Shown here: positions 1 through 6,109 of the stretch, one piece after another
How the letters are laid out: every line of letters starts with the position of its first letter
Position numbering within the stretch: position 1 is the first letter of the stretch
The notes under the pieces: model-generated
What the model was told of the DNA's origin: nothing
Database searches by the model: none
The model's input: only the letters and a program-made list of their open reading frames with translations
NCBI GenBank assembly: GCA_002011125.2
Contig: MTMF02000003.1
Coordinates: 1 to 25,245 of the forward strand
Source: Candidatus Hydrothermarchaeum profundi
GTDB taxonomy: Archaea; Hydrothermarchaeota; Hydrothermarchaeia; Hydrothermarchaeales; Hydrothermarchaeaceae
Direction of reading: 5' to 3'
DNA length: 25,245 bases
Translations under genes and position numbers: made by a program

Positions 1-53
1 ATGACGTCGCCCTTACAAGGCGGAGGTCGCCGGTTCGAATCCGGCCGAGCCCA
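1..53 (+). tRNA. tRNA-Val(UAC), 3' part (5' end outside window)
   Basis: The sequence folds as the end of the D arm, an anticodon stem (TCGCC/GGCGG) closing the 7-nt loop CTTACAA (anticodon TAC), a variable loop, a T arm (GCCGG-TTCGAAT-CCGGC) and the acceptor strand CGAGCCC with discriminator A53. No CCA is encoded. The missing 5' half must lie just left of the window. Because the D-arm end is present here and absent from the right-hand copy, this is the intact, functional copy, with its 3' half supplied by the element's att core. It is the integration target. Confidence 0.88.
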
Positions 54-394
54 TTCTTTTCGGTTGTTTCTTGCTTATTTTCGGGCTTATTCGTTGAAAT
101 AAGTTCAGTCAACTTCTCAATAGCCTCTTCGATCCTTTTGAACCTTTTTTCATATTGTTCCAATTGGCTAATTGATACAAACTCGTTAGCTAATTGGCTA
201 ATATCGCGAACTTTTTTGGCTAATTCGCTTCTAGAGAGGATAATTAATTCTTGACCATCTATTTCAGCGAGGTAGACGATGGCTTTTTGATCAATCCAAT
301 TTTTAAGGATCTGAGGTAATCTAACCCTAGGATAGATAAACTCTCTGATTTTTTCCCTTCCGATCTTTACACTTCCAACTTTTCTAACTCTCAT
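1..394 (-). CDS. SSV-type integrase, N-terminal fragment Int(N), cut at attL
   Basis: An open frame starts at ATG 394 and runs leftward through the attL core and out of the window. About 113 codons precede the core. The first 55 residues look like an AbrB/SpoVT-like strand-rich segment (RVRLPQILKNW, then GQELIILS). A helical coiled-coil segment (LEQYEKRFKRIEEAIEKL) follows, as in SSV-type integrases, where the N-terminus mediates oligomerisation. The core is read as NGLGRIRTGDLRLVRA. Joined through one core to the right-end fragment the total is 1407 nt, exactly 469 codons including stop, with no frame break. In the integrated state this fragment cannot be active alone. A TATA-like box (TTTAAATA, 418-425) places the transcription start at about the ATG, so the mRNA is probably leaderless. 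Confidence 0.88.
   Translation of the reverse strand, partial: MRVRKVGSVKIGREKIREFIYPRVRLPQILKNWIDQKAIVYLAEIDGQELIILSRSELAKKVRDISQLANEFVSISQLEQYEKRFKRIEEAIEKLTELISTNKPENKQETTEKNGLGRIRTGDLRLVRATS
9..54. repeat. attL core (46-bp direct repeat with 25192-25237)
   Basis: This 46-bp stretch is identical to 25192-25237 and the match ends on both sides (TC before and T after here; GA before and C after there). It covers the tRNA-Val anticodon arm, T arm and acceptor strand. On the minus strand it is also coding: it carries codons of the element's own integrase, which is the hallmark of SSV-type integration. Spacing between copies gives an element of 25,183 bp. Confidence 0.95.
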
Positions 395-425
395 TTTAGC
401 TAATATGTTAGCTAAAATATTTAAA
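394..425 (-). promoter_or_regulatory. Integrase promoter with perfect inverted-repeat operator
   Basis: The minus-strand TATA-like box TTTAAATA (418-425) lies about 25 nt before ATG 394. Between box and start is a perfect inverted repeat, TTTTAGCTAA - TATG - TTAGCTAAAA (394-417), covering the expected transcription start. A repressor bound there would block integrase expression. Related TTRGCTAA words recur inside the gene at 164, 186, 194 and 216. Confidence 0.6.
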
Positions 426-450
426 GTCTTCTATTTGTACTTCAAATGCC

Positions 451-654
451 TTACGCTTTTTCAGCCTTTATTTCTCTTTTCCCATAGTAATGGCAAGAAG
501 AACCCTTCAAAATCTCCCTTTCTTCTAAAGAAGGATAGTAATGACAGAAACCCTCCAAGACAAACCAATCATCTTTGTGACGAAACCTACAGCTCCAGCA
601 GTGCCTTCCTATGATAGCTACAACTGCTTTTACTGCCTCAACTTTCACAGACAT
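451..654 (-). CDS. Small Cys4 (zinc-ribbon-like) protein, 67 aa
   Basis: Starting at ATG 654 the frame encodes 67 residues with the pattern CWSC ... GFCHYY ... SSCHYY, spaced like a four-cysteine zinc site. The start overlaps the last 17 nt of the replication ATPase gene, so it is probably translated by coupling. A TTG start further upstream (696) would add 14 residues lying inside the ATPase gene and is less likely. The layout (CxxC, aromatic stretch, GxC, Lx(n)C) resembles the 58-aa protein at the other end of the element (23546-23722). Small proteins of this type are common in archaea and their viruses, usually without known function; a DNA- or protein-binding role is only a guess. Confidence 0.62.
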   Translation of the reverse strand: MSVKVEAVKAVVAIIGRHCWSCRFRHKDDWFVLEGFCHYYPSLEEREILKGSSCHYYGKREIKAEKA

Positions 655-2017
655 AGCAATCCATCTCCTCTTCTGGATCAAGATCAGAGAATTCATGCTT
701 GTTTGCCTTGTAACAGTTCCAGAACTCAGAACAATTGAAACAGATCCTCGCTTTAGGATCTAGAACGACATAGTGCTTCTTGTTTGATAGAATTACTGTT
801 CTGACCCTCTCCATATCCTCCAGAGCTGTAACAACTTTTTTGTAATAATCAGCATTTGATATTTTCAGAATTTCATGGACGAATTCCCTTTTGCGAACTA
901 CAATTCTGCCTTTTTCGGAAACGAAGTCGTTTATGCGCTGGATGCAGCGGTTAAGAACTTCATCAGCTATATCGATGATTCCCTGCAGACTGCGAACAAC
1001 AAAGTGGAGTGTATCATCGAGCATTGATACATTTGGTACGTTGATCCAAAAGGAGGAAGGAGAATTTTTATTTTGTATCAGTGTATCAAACTGTATCTTA
1101 AATGTATCAATAGTATCAGAATGTATCAATGTACTATCTGGTAGAGGTTCTAAGAACTTTTGATACGTTGATACATCCAAATCTCCCATCTGTTCCACTA
1201 TTGCTGTGATATAATTGAGCTTGAGGACGGCATTCAGCTTATAAGCGTACTCTTCAATTAAGGACCAGTATCTTTCGTTAACTTTGAGGGTTGACTTTTG
1301 GAAATGGCTTAGATTGTCTGCGTTGACCAAGAAGGCTTTGTCTTCCATCCAGTTTATCAGTTGGACGAGCTTTGCTTGATGGCCTAAAGCTTCCTCGCTC
1401 TGAGGTTCGTCCGGTTCAAAGGGTAATCTTGCTCTATGGATCGTTATCGGCAGGAATCTTCTTTCGAAGCCTCCCAGAAACTTGGCTTCGATCTTCTTCC
1501 AGTCTTCTGGGAGGCCAGCTAAAATAACTGATAAGTAGTAGCTCTTCCTTGAGATTGCTACGGTTTTCTTTGTCGTCCTTCCTCTCGTGATTCTGTCGAG
1601 ATAGTAGGCCTTATTCAACAAATACTTCACCCTGTCCAAGTAGCTCTGCGATTTCTCGCCGAGCTCTCCCATCTCATCCCATATCAGGTAGCTGAACCTC
1701 CAGATATCCAAGTTCTCCTCAATGGATTCAACGCTTCCTGTAGGCAGTTCATAGATCCATGTTTGATCGATGACATCTCTCAAGCAGTCAATCACTCTGC
1801 TCTTACCGCTGGCTGGCTTTCCTACTATGGAAAGAAAGAAGTTACAGGGCATAGGCTTTGACCTCTGGACAAAAAGCTTTCCAGCTTGAGCTAGAAGCTG
1901 GCATCCTGCAAAAAAGAAAGCTTCCATATTCTTCTCCACTATTTTCGGGTAAGTTCGCAGGCAGTACTTCACCCAGTGATAAAGGAAGGAGTTTTCGGGT
2001 AGGTTTTTGAAGTTCAT
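638..2017 (-). CDS. P-loop replication ATPase/helicase-like protein, 459 aa
   Basis: A Walker A motif GKPASGKS lies at residues 66-73 and a Walker B LIWDEMGEL with D114-E115. The architecture (N-terminal helical part, P-loop near residue 70, long helical C-terminus) resembles DUF3987/plasmid-type primase-helicase partners. The last 35 residues carry four or more cysteines (CFNCSEFWNC ... CYVC), a probable zinc knuckle. It is the only helicase-like protein in the left module and the likely replication initiator or helicase; that role is inferred. No Shine-Dalgarno site is visible before ATG 2017, and a stop lies 12-14 nt upstream in frame. The gene body contains the TGTATCA repeat cluster (1025-1175). 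The gene lies in the leftward operon that begins at 3305. Confidence 0.75.
   Translation of the reverse strand: MNFKNLPENSFLYHWVKYCLRTYPKIVEKNMEAFFFAGCQLLAQAGKLFVQRSKPMPCNFFLSIVGKPASGKSRVIDCLRDVIDQTWIYELPTGSVESIEENLDIWRFSYLIWDEMGELGEKSQSYLDRVKYLLNKAYYLDRITRGRTTKKTVAISRKSYYLSVILAGLPEDWKKIEAKFLGGFERRFLPITIHRARLPFEPDEPQSEEALGHQAKLVQLINWMEDKAFLVNADNLSHFQKSTLKVNERYWSLIEEYAYKLNAVLKLNYITAIVEQMGDLDVSTYQKFLEPLPDSTLIHSDTIDTFKIQFDTLIQNKNSPSSFWINVPNVSMLDDTLHFVVRSLQGIIDIADEVLNRCIQRINDFVSEKGRIVVRKREFVHEILKISNADYYKKVVTALEDMERVRTVILSNKKHYVVLDPKARICFNCSEFWNCYKANKHEFSDLDPEEEMDCYVCES
1025..1175. repeat. Iteron-like cluster of TGTATCA repeats (candidate origin)
   Basis: TGTATCA or one-mismatch copies start at 1074, 1082, 1092, 1103, 1112 and 1122, a spacing of 8-11 bp, close to one helical turn. 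Inverted copies (TGATAC) flank them near 1025, at 1161 and at 1169. The cluster lies inside the replication ATPase gene. On the coding strand the word is read in two different frames (GAT-ACA as Asp-Thr, and xxG-ATA-CAx), so protein sequence alone does not explain it. Confidence 0.55.
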
Positions 2018-2065
2018 TGTTTTCTTGTTGAATTATTTTCTTTGAATCATCCATACAAACAGCCG

Positions 2066-2629
2066 TCAACCCCACAGAACCTCGTGAAGCCATTTCTTGA
2101 GTTCGCTCTCTTTTAGCATTTCAGCCTCCTTAACCGGAGCCAAGGCGTATCTGCCTCTCGCATCTCCTTTTGGATGCTTAATGAACTTCCACGAGTTGTT
2201 GAGTTTGATTTTGAGGAAGATTCCTTTGGGTAGGCCTATCAGATAATAGAAAGGGATGTTTAGCATTCTTGAAAGATCTCTAAGCAGGATGTACTGGGCT
2301 GCGTTCAGAGGAATATACTTGTAAAAGTTCTCCTCCCTCGATTTCAGCTCTAGGCCTAGTTTGAATTTTCCGTTCTTATGTATAAGCTTGTCTATATCCG
2401 AGATCGTTATCCCACCTATTTCCTTTGTTATTCGGTTGAATTCTAGATCCAAACCTATCTCCTGAATTCTGTTCCTGCAGAATTTCAAACCCCTTATCGT
2501 TGCCTTCCCGCTCTCTCCGTTGATTTCCTTTAACTTCAGTTCTGAAATCTTTTGATCGATTAAAGCGAGGACGAAATCAATTGCCTTTTTTGTTATCTCA
2601 TAATCTCTTACCAAATCTGCTCTCCTCAT
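2066..2629 (-). CDS. PD-(D/E)XK-type nuclease (Hjc/RecB-like), 187 aa
   Basis: The central part carries the signature of PD-(D/E)XK nucleases: ISDID (D78/D80), a turn, LGLELKS (E94 and K96), and a following helix with Q112 (NAAQYILLRDL). E70 could be the helix-1 glutamate. Such enzymes cut branched or damaged DNA (Holliday junctions in Hjc) or act as restriction nucleases; with a replication ATPase downstream, recombination or replication-intermediate processing is most plausible. I chose ATG 2629 because GAGGAGG lies 6 nt before it; ATG 2635 and TTG 2644 are in-frame alternatives. The C-terminal 50 residues are basic and could bind DNA. Confidence 0.68.
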   Translation of the reverse strand: MRRADLVRDYEITKKAIDFVLALIDQKISELKLKEINGESGKATIRGLKFCRNRIQEIGLDLEFNRITKEIGGITISDIDKLIHKNGKFKLGLELKSREENFYKYIPLNAAQYILLRDLSRMLNIPFYYLIGLPKGIFLKIKLNNSWKFIKHPKGDARGRYALAPVKEAEMLKESELKKWLHEVLWG

Positions 2630-2649
2630 CTCCATCCTCCTCAAAAAAA

Positions 2650-3021
2650 CTACCCTAGAAAATAGAAGTAGTTCCCTGGGGTTGCTTTAAGCTCCCTAGC
2701 TTTTTCCTCCAGCTCCTTTAGTGTTTCCCTGCACCAGTGAAGCAATGCCCTGTCGAAGTTGTTGATGTTTCTTTGGTTCATCAGCTCCCTTATCTCCTTC
2801 GAGTTCCAGCTGCTCTCCTTCCTCTCCTCGTAAACCACTATCATATCGTTCTTTCTATTCTTCTCTTTTTTGGCAAGCCCATAAACTCTCATAACAGCTT
2901 GAATTCTGTCTATCGTTCCGTGCAACAGCTTGATCTCTTCTGCAAGCTCATAGTGCAGTCTCTTGTCTTTATCAACAATCTGAAGGAACTCTTCAAGGTT
3001 ATAAACAGTCTCACCCATCAT
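2650..3021 (-). CDS. Uncharacterised helical protein, 123 aa
   Basis: The family is not recognised. The protein is charged and mostly helical, with a likely coiled coil near the C-terminus (LKELEEKARELKA). Its start overlaps the stop of the upstream ribbon-helix-helix gene by 4 nt (ATGA type), and the next gene starts about 20 nt after its stop, so it belongs to the leftward replication operon. Two adjacent ATG codons (3021 and 3018) are possible starts. Candidate roles are a helicase loader or a partner of the regulator, but nothing in the sequence shows which. Confidence 0.65.
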   Translation of the reverse strand: MMGETVYNLEEFLQIVDKDKRLHYELAEEIKLLHGTIDRIQAVMRVYGLAKKEKNRKNDMIVVYEERKESSWNSKEIRELMNQRNINNFDRALLHWCRETLKELEEKARELKATPGNYFYFLG

Positions 3022-3305
3022 TGGGAGGCCCCCTTCGTGGTAGCTTCGAGTTTAGTTCCAGCTTCTTGGCTTGCAAGCTCTATTCCTTCAACGACTTTCT
3101 TATCAAAGTTTTCTGGACTCTCTGATGTCTCTTCATTGCCTAAAACCGCAATCAACCCGTACTTTCTAGCTTCCCTCTCTATGTACTCGCTCACAGCATC
3201 CCTCACAACTTCCTGCTTAGATAACTTCCATTTCCTTCTCCTCAGCTCTTCCAACAGTTCAACCGTCTCCTCCCTCAAGCTCACGATCAGCTGCTTGCTT
3301 CCCAT
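3018..3305 (-). CDS. Ribbon-helix-helix (CopG/Arc-type) DNA-binding protein, 95 aa
   Basis: Residues 4-47 match the ribbon-helix-helix pattern: a short beta strand (KQLIVSLREE), a helix (TVELLEELRRR), a turn with LSKQE, and a second helix (VVRDAVSEYIEREA). The last 45 residues are acidic and unstructured-looking. It is the first gene of the leftward replication operon, with a strong Shine-Dalgarno AGGAGGTGA just before ATG 3305. It faces a divergent ArsR-like gene across a region with TCACAAT-N2-TTGTGA-type palindromes, which it may bind. Copy-number or lysogeny-type control is inferred from that arrangement. Confidence 0.82.
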   Translation of the reverse strand: MGSKQLIVSLREETVELLEELRRRKWKLSKQEVVRDAVSEYIEREARKYGLIAVLGNEETSESPENFDKKVVEGIELASQEAGTKLEATTKGASQ

Positions 3306-3336
3306 CCTTCACCTCCTTTTTAGTATTATTCATATT

Positions 3337-3452
3337 ATCACAATATTGTGATCTTTGTTAGTATTTAACTCTATTGGTTTTTCACAATCTTGTGATTTTG
3401 TAAAATCATAATAACACGATTAACAGAAAAGTATATTAATGTTGTATTGTGA
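3337..3452. promoter_or_regulatory. Divergent control region with palindromic operators
   Basis: ATCACAATATTGTGAT (3337-3352) is a perfect 16-bp palindrome. TCACAATCTTGTGA (3382-3395) is the same operator with one central mismatch. A half site TTGTGAT lies at 3446-3452, next to the rightward start. The rightward box TATATTA (3432-3438) is about 30 nt before ATG 3464, which suggests a leaderless transcript. The leftward gene starts at 3305, so the first palindrome lies 32-47 nt before it. A single repressor, either the ribbon-helix-helix or the ArsR-like protein, could control both directions. Confidence 0.68.
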
Positions 3453-3463
3453 TAACATAAAAT

Positions 3464-3757
3464 ATGTGTGCAAATGAACTCAATAAACTCTATGATGAAG
3501 AAATTCTGAGAGTTATTGAGGGCTTAAGTCATCCTATCAGGTTGAGCATTTACAATTTGTTAGCGGAGAAGGGTGAGATGTTTACCGGCGATATTTTCAA
3601 GCTGATAAAGGGGGAATTTGGAGTAAGCTCTCACCAAACTCTTTTGAATCATCTGAATGTGATGCAGATATCTGGAATTGTGGAGTTGGAGAGGGTTAAG
3701 AATAGGTACAAGGCTAAACTGAAGAAGATGATTGGGATTGAAGTTAAGGAGATTTAG
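3464..3757 (+). CDS. ArsR-like winged-helix transcription regulator, 97 aa
   Basis: The protein has the ArsR/winged-helix order: helix with IEGLSHPIRLSIYNLLAEKG, a second segment (MFTGDIFKLIKGEFG), the recognition helix (SSHQTLLNHLNVMQISG), and a beta wing (IVELERVKNRYKAKL). No metal-binding cysteine cluster is seen beyond Cys2, so it is probably not a metal sensor. The TATA box 26-32 nt upstream fits a leaderless mRNA. It heads a rightward three-gene run (this gene, a 63-aa protein, a PIN protein) with gaps of 27 and about 15 nt. The TTGTGAT half site at its own start suggests autoregulation. Confidence 0.82.
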   Translation: MCANELNKLYDEEILRVIEGLSHPIRLSIYNLLAEKGEMFTGDIFKLIKGEFGVSSHQTLLNHLNVMQISGIVELERVKNRYKAKLKKMIGIEVKEI

Positions 3758-3784
3758 ATTAAGGCCAATTGAAGGTGGGTTAAA

Positions 3785-3976
3785 ATGAGAAAAGAACGTA
3801 TTATCAATGGAATTCCCTTTGTGCTCCATAGAACATCCAGAAAAAAAAGTACTGCAAATTCTGTTGCACAAAACTTTAGGAATAAGGGATATTACGTAAG
3901 AGTCATTAAAACCGCCAAAGGGTATGAAATCTGGGTTTCAAGAAATCCTAGATGGTTCTACAAGATGATTAAGTAA
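3785..3976 (+). CDS. Small basic protein upstream of PIN nuclease, 63 aa
   Basis: The body follows a beta-alpha-beta pattern: a helix (KKSTANSVAQNFRNKG) leading into YYVRVIKTAKGYEIWVSRN. This pattern recurs in small archaeal plasmid and virus proteins. A GGTGG Shine-Dalgarno site precedes ATG 3785. Because it lies directly before a PIN-domain gene it could be an antitoxin or an RNA-binding partner; the sequence does not show a classical VapB fold (AbrB or ribbon-helix-helix), so that role is uncertain. Confidence 0.65.
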   Translation: MRKERIINGIPFVLHRTSRKKSTANSVAQNFRNKGYYVRVIKTAKGYEIWVSRNPRWFYKMIK

Positions 3977-3991
3977 AATAAAGGGGAATTG

Positions 3992-4567
3992 ATGAAACCT
4001 TTTCAGATATGTGTAGATACAAACATTTGGATTGATTATATTGAAAAAAGAACCGCTCCCGAGAAATCTAGAGAGTTAATTCAAATGTTGACCGACGTAC
4101 ACTCACCACATAAAATAATTGTACCAAAAATACTGTACATTGAAATCGTATCTAAGCTCATTGATAACAGGAAGGAGAAATATTTGATCACAAAGCAAGG
4201 ATATTCCTCTATTGATTTCAAAAGTCCTGAAGGCAAGAAGATAAAATTCAATTTTAAGCTACCAAAAAAGGAGATGAGAGAGATCAAAGACATTTTGTTA
4301 GAATTCGAAAATTCTGATAAAATAGAGATAGTTTCGCCAGGAATTGACCTAGGTAGGGCTGAATTCCTTGTAAAAGAGGGATTTGAACTTATGGATTCTT
4401 TAATAATTGTTCAGATTGCAGATGGAAAGGCCGACTATTTTGTCACAAGAGATAGAGTGGCCAGGAGAATCAATGAAATTAGTCTAAAATGGGTTAAATT
4501 TAAGGCAACCACTGTTAGGGGAATGATTAAGTTATTAAGAAGACTCGATAACAATTTGGTAGGTTAA
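3992..4567 (+). CDS. PIN-domain RNase-like protein, 191 aa
   Basis: The four acidic PIN positions are visible: D9 in ICVDTNIWIDY, E51 in LYIEIVSK, the aspartate of ELMDSLIIVQIA, and the aspartate of VTRDRVARR. PIN proteins are Mg-dependent RNases, typified by VapC toxins. At 191 residues this is longer than VapC (about 130-140 aa), with an insert around residues 60-110. Start ATG 3992 was preferred over the adjacent TTG 3989. It is the last gene of the rightward operon led by the ArsR-like regulator. It may act as a toxin or addiction module, or as an RNase in element-host conflict. Confidence 0.78.
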   Translation: MKPFQICVDTNIWIDYIEKRTAPEKSRELIQMLTDVHSPHKIIVPKILYIEIVSKLIDNRKEKYLITKQGYSSIDFKSPEGKKIKFNFKLPKKEMREIKDILLEFENSDKIEIVSPGIDLGRAEFLVKEGFELMDSLIIVQIADGKADYFVTRDRVARRINEISLKWVKFKATTVRGMIKLLRRLDNNLVG

Positions 4568-4614
4568 AATCACAAAAGCTATATTTCATCAAAATTTAGA
4601 CCTAAATTAATTTA

Positions 4615-4627
4615 ACTTCGGTTTAAA
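4615..4627. repeat. Left copy of 13-bp inverted repeat bracketing the cargo
   Basis: ACTTCGGTTTAAA here is the reverse complement of TTTAAACCGAAGT at 13767-13779. The two copies sit outside the first and last genes of the modification cassette. The word contains a TATA-like TTTAAA, so a shared outward promoter is an alternative to a transposition or recombination boundary. Confidence 0.4.
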
Positions 4628-4656
4628 GAACTAAAAAGGGTTATTGAGTCTACGAC

Positions 4657-4905
4657 TTACCTATATACAATCTCAGCCAAAGATTTCAGTAACTCTTTTT
4701 GATCATCTATATCCAGCATCGAGATTATTTCCAGCAGCCAGTCGAGGAAGTCCTCTTTAGGCATCTCTCTTGTTATGCCTTTCTCTCTAAGCACTATAGA
4801 ATCGTGAAGCTTTCTCATGAACATTTCCCGCTTGAAGGCTGTGTAATTTAGCTCTAAAAGTTCATCTCTACCATCTAACTCTATTTTAAGCTTGATCCAA
4901 CTCAT
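4657..4905 (-). CDS. Uncharacterised small acidic protein, 82 aa
   Basis: The product is not recognised. It starts MSWIKLKIELDGRDELLELN, then two amphipathic helices, ending in an acidic helical tail. ATG 4905 was chosen because the minus-strand box TTTTAAATA (about 4927-4935) lies about 25 nt upstream, fitting a leaderless mRNA; a TTG at 4920 would add five residues. It lies downstream of the transglycosylase gene in the same direction but has its own promoter. It lies inside the 13-bp inverted repeat that brackets the cargo cassette, so it may be a small accessory, inhibitor or regulator of that system. Confidence 0.62.
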   Translation of the reverse strand: MSWIKLKIELDGRDELLELNYTAFKREMFMRKLHDSIVLREKGITREMPKEDFLDWLLEIISMLDIDDQKELLKSLAEIVYR

Positions 4906-4926
4906 ACGATTTGGTTGCAAAAAGGG

Positions 4927-4935
4927 TATTTAAAA
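4927..4935 (-). promoter_or_regulatory. TATA-like box for the 82-aa gene
   Basis: Read on the minus strand, TTTTAAATA lies 22-30 nt before ATG 4905, the archaeal distance for a leaderless transcript. Confidence 0.5.
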
Positions 4936-4999
4936 GTTGGAGTGTGATATGAAAGTGTGAGATCGATTTTCAAATTCAGAAATTCTTCTACAATGGTAC

Positions 5000-6109
5000 T
5001 TAAAAAGACGAGGGTTCTTCCTCGCTTGTAAAATTTTTTAAGACTTTAAAATATCTGGTTTTTTTGAGTCTTTTGGTAATAAAATCCTTTAAAAAACTCT
5101 CTTCAAAAGCGTTGTGAAAAGCTTTTTCTTCACATTTGAATACAAATGCATTGTGAATTGCCCTCTTATAAAATGTCCCTTGTTTAGAGTTATCCAATGC
5201 ATTTTTTCTTTCTTTAAGCGATTTTCCATTGCAAATTGGACAGTTACATTCTTTCAGCAACTTGTACTCTTTAAATTTCCTTCTACCGTTTTTAGGTGAG
5301 ATAAATCTATCTCCTATACTTGGTAATTGAAGCGCACCGTATGCAGCTTTCATTCTCCAACTCATAGAATCGACAGAGTCAACACCTAAACTAAACATTA
5401 GGTGCATTGTCGAAACGCTACCGACTCCAAAAACATGAAGGAATGTGTCGGGAAACTCTTCCCTTACAATCGATATTACTTTTGCCATAAATTCTATTGT
5501 ATTTATACCGTTCAACTCCGAAAGTACTGAAGTTTTCATGTACCTTACTATTGGAACTAAACTTCCTATCCCTACCATTTTAGGGTAGGTAATTTCCTTT
5601 ATCTCTTTACAAGCTTTTTTAACGTCATCTATTGTATAACCGTGAATTACGGGCATTAAGGCGATATTATGGGAATTTTCAAGCATGAATTCTGTATTAC
5701 TTATAGTGTTTTTCCATCTCTCAAATCTGCTTTCTAAGTCCATAGGATTAAATGGGTGGTCCAAAACTACACCAATATCCGGTTCAGCTCTTTTATAGAT
5801 ATCAAGTAATAGCTCAGGAGTTACAGGAATGTTCTTTTTCATAAGCTGGAAGCCTCCAGAATCCATCATAACAATTCCGTTTACATTCAGATACTCATGA
5901 ATGGAATCGATTGACATTCTCTTTTCAATTATTTCATAAGCGTTTACCAACACTGTTTCTACCTTAAAATGATCCCATGGGTGGGGTTTGCTTTTAAGTA
6001 AGCATCCCAACCATAAAACAGGAGTTTTTACTTCTTTTCCGTTAATTTCTAAGATCCCTAAACGGGCATTTGTGCTAGAATCCTCTTCTATAACATTAAA
6101 CTTTACCAT
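5000..6109 (-). CDS. dpdA-like: tRNA-guanine-transglycosylase-fold enzyme, DpdA/TgtA5-like, 369 aa
   Basis: The protein keeps the full catalytic set of the TGT superfamily: DSGGFQ with D83, GVDSVDS with D247 as likely nucleophile, and the zinc site C288-x-C290-x2-C293 with H319. It has no PUA or other tRNA-binding C-terminal domain of archaeal TgtA. The substrate-pocket segments differ from both bacterial Tgt and archaeal TgtA (LDHPFNP; MPVIHG). TGT enzymes swap guanine for a 7-deazaguanine (preQ0/preQ1). The DpdA branch does this in DNA within bacterial genomic islands and phages. Being last in an operon with NurA, HerA, a large ATPase and an ArcS-like domain, DNA is the more likely substrate here, but that is inference. 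Its start overlaps the ArcS-like gene by 14 nt, behind AGGAGGT. Confidence 0.85.
   Translation of the reverse strand: MVKFNVIEEDSSTNARLGILEINGKEVKTPVLWLGCLLKSKPHPWDHFKVETVLVNAYEIIEKRMSIDSIHEYLNVNGIVMMDSGGFQLMKKNIPVTPELLLDIYKRAEPDIGVVLDHPFNPMDLESRFERWKNTISNTEFMLENSHNIALMPVIHGYTIDDVKKACKEIKEITYPKMVGIGSLVPIVRYMKTSVLSELNGINTIEFMAKVISIVREEFPDTFLHVFGVGSVSTMHLMFSLGVDSVDSMSWRMKAAYGALQLPSIGDRFISPKNGRRKFKEYKLLKECNCPICNGKSLKERKNALDNSKQGTFYKRAIHNAFVFKCEEKAFHNAFEESFLKDFITKRLKKTRYFKVLKNFTSEEEPSSF

Noticed and set aside
405-738. Plus-strand open frames near the left end
   Set aside because: They lie antisense to the Cys4 mini-gene and the integrase promoter, lack ribosome sites and have composition typical of reverse reading of coding DNA.
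2737-3351. 204-codon plus-strand frame
   Set aside because: It is antisense to the 123-aa gene and the ribbon-helix-helix gene, which show operon overlap, ribosome sites and a recognisable fold; the plus frame is Ser/Leu-rich shadow.
5000-6109. Transglycosylase as an ordinary housekeeping archaeal TgtA or bacterial Tgt
   Set aside because: It has no PUA-type C-terminal region, differs in substrate-pocket segments, and lies in a mobile cassette with HerA/NurA; a tRNA role is still possible but less likely.
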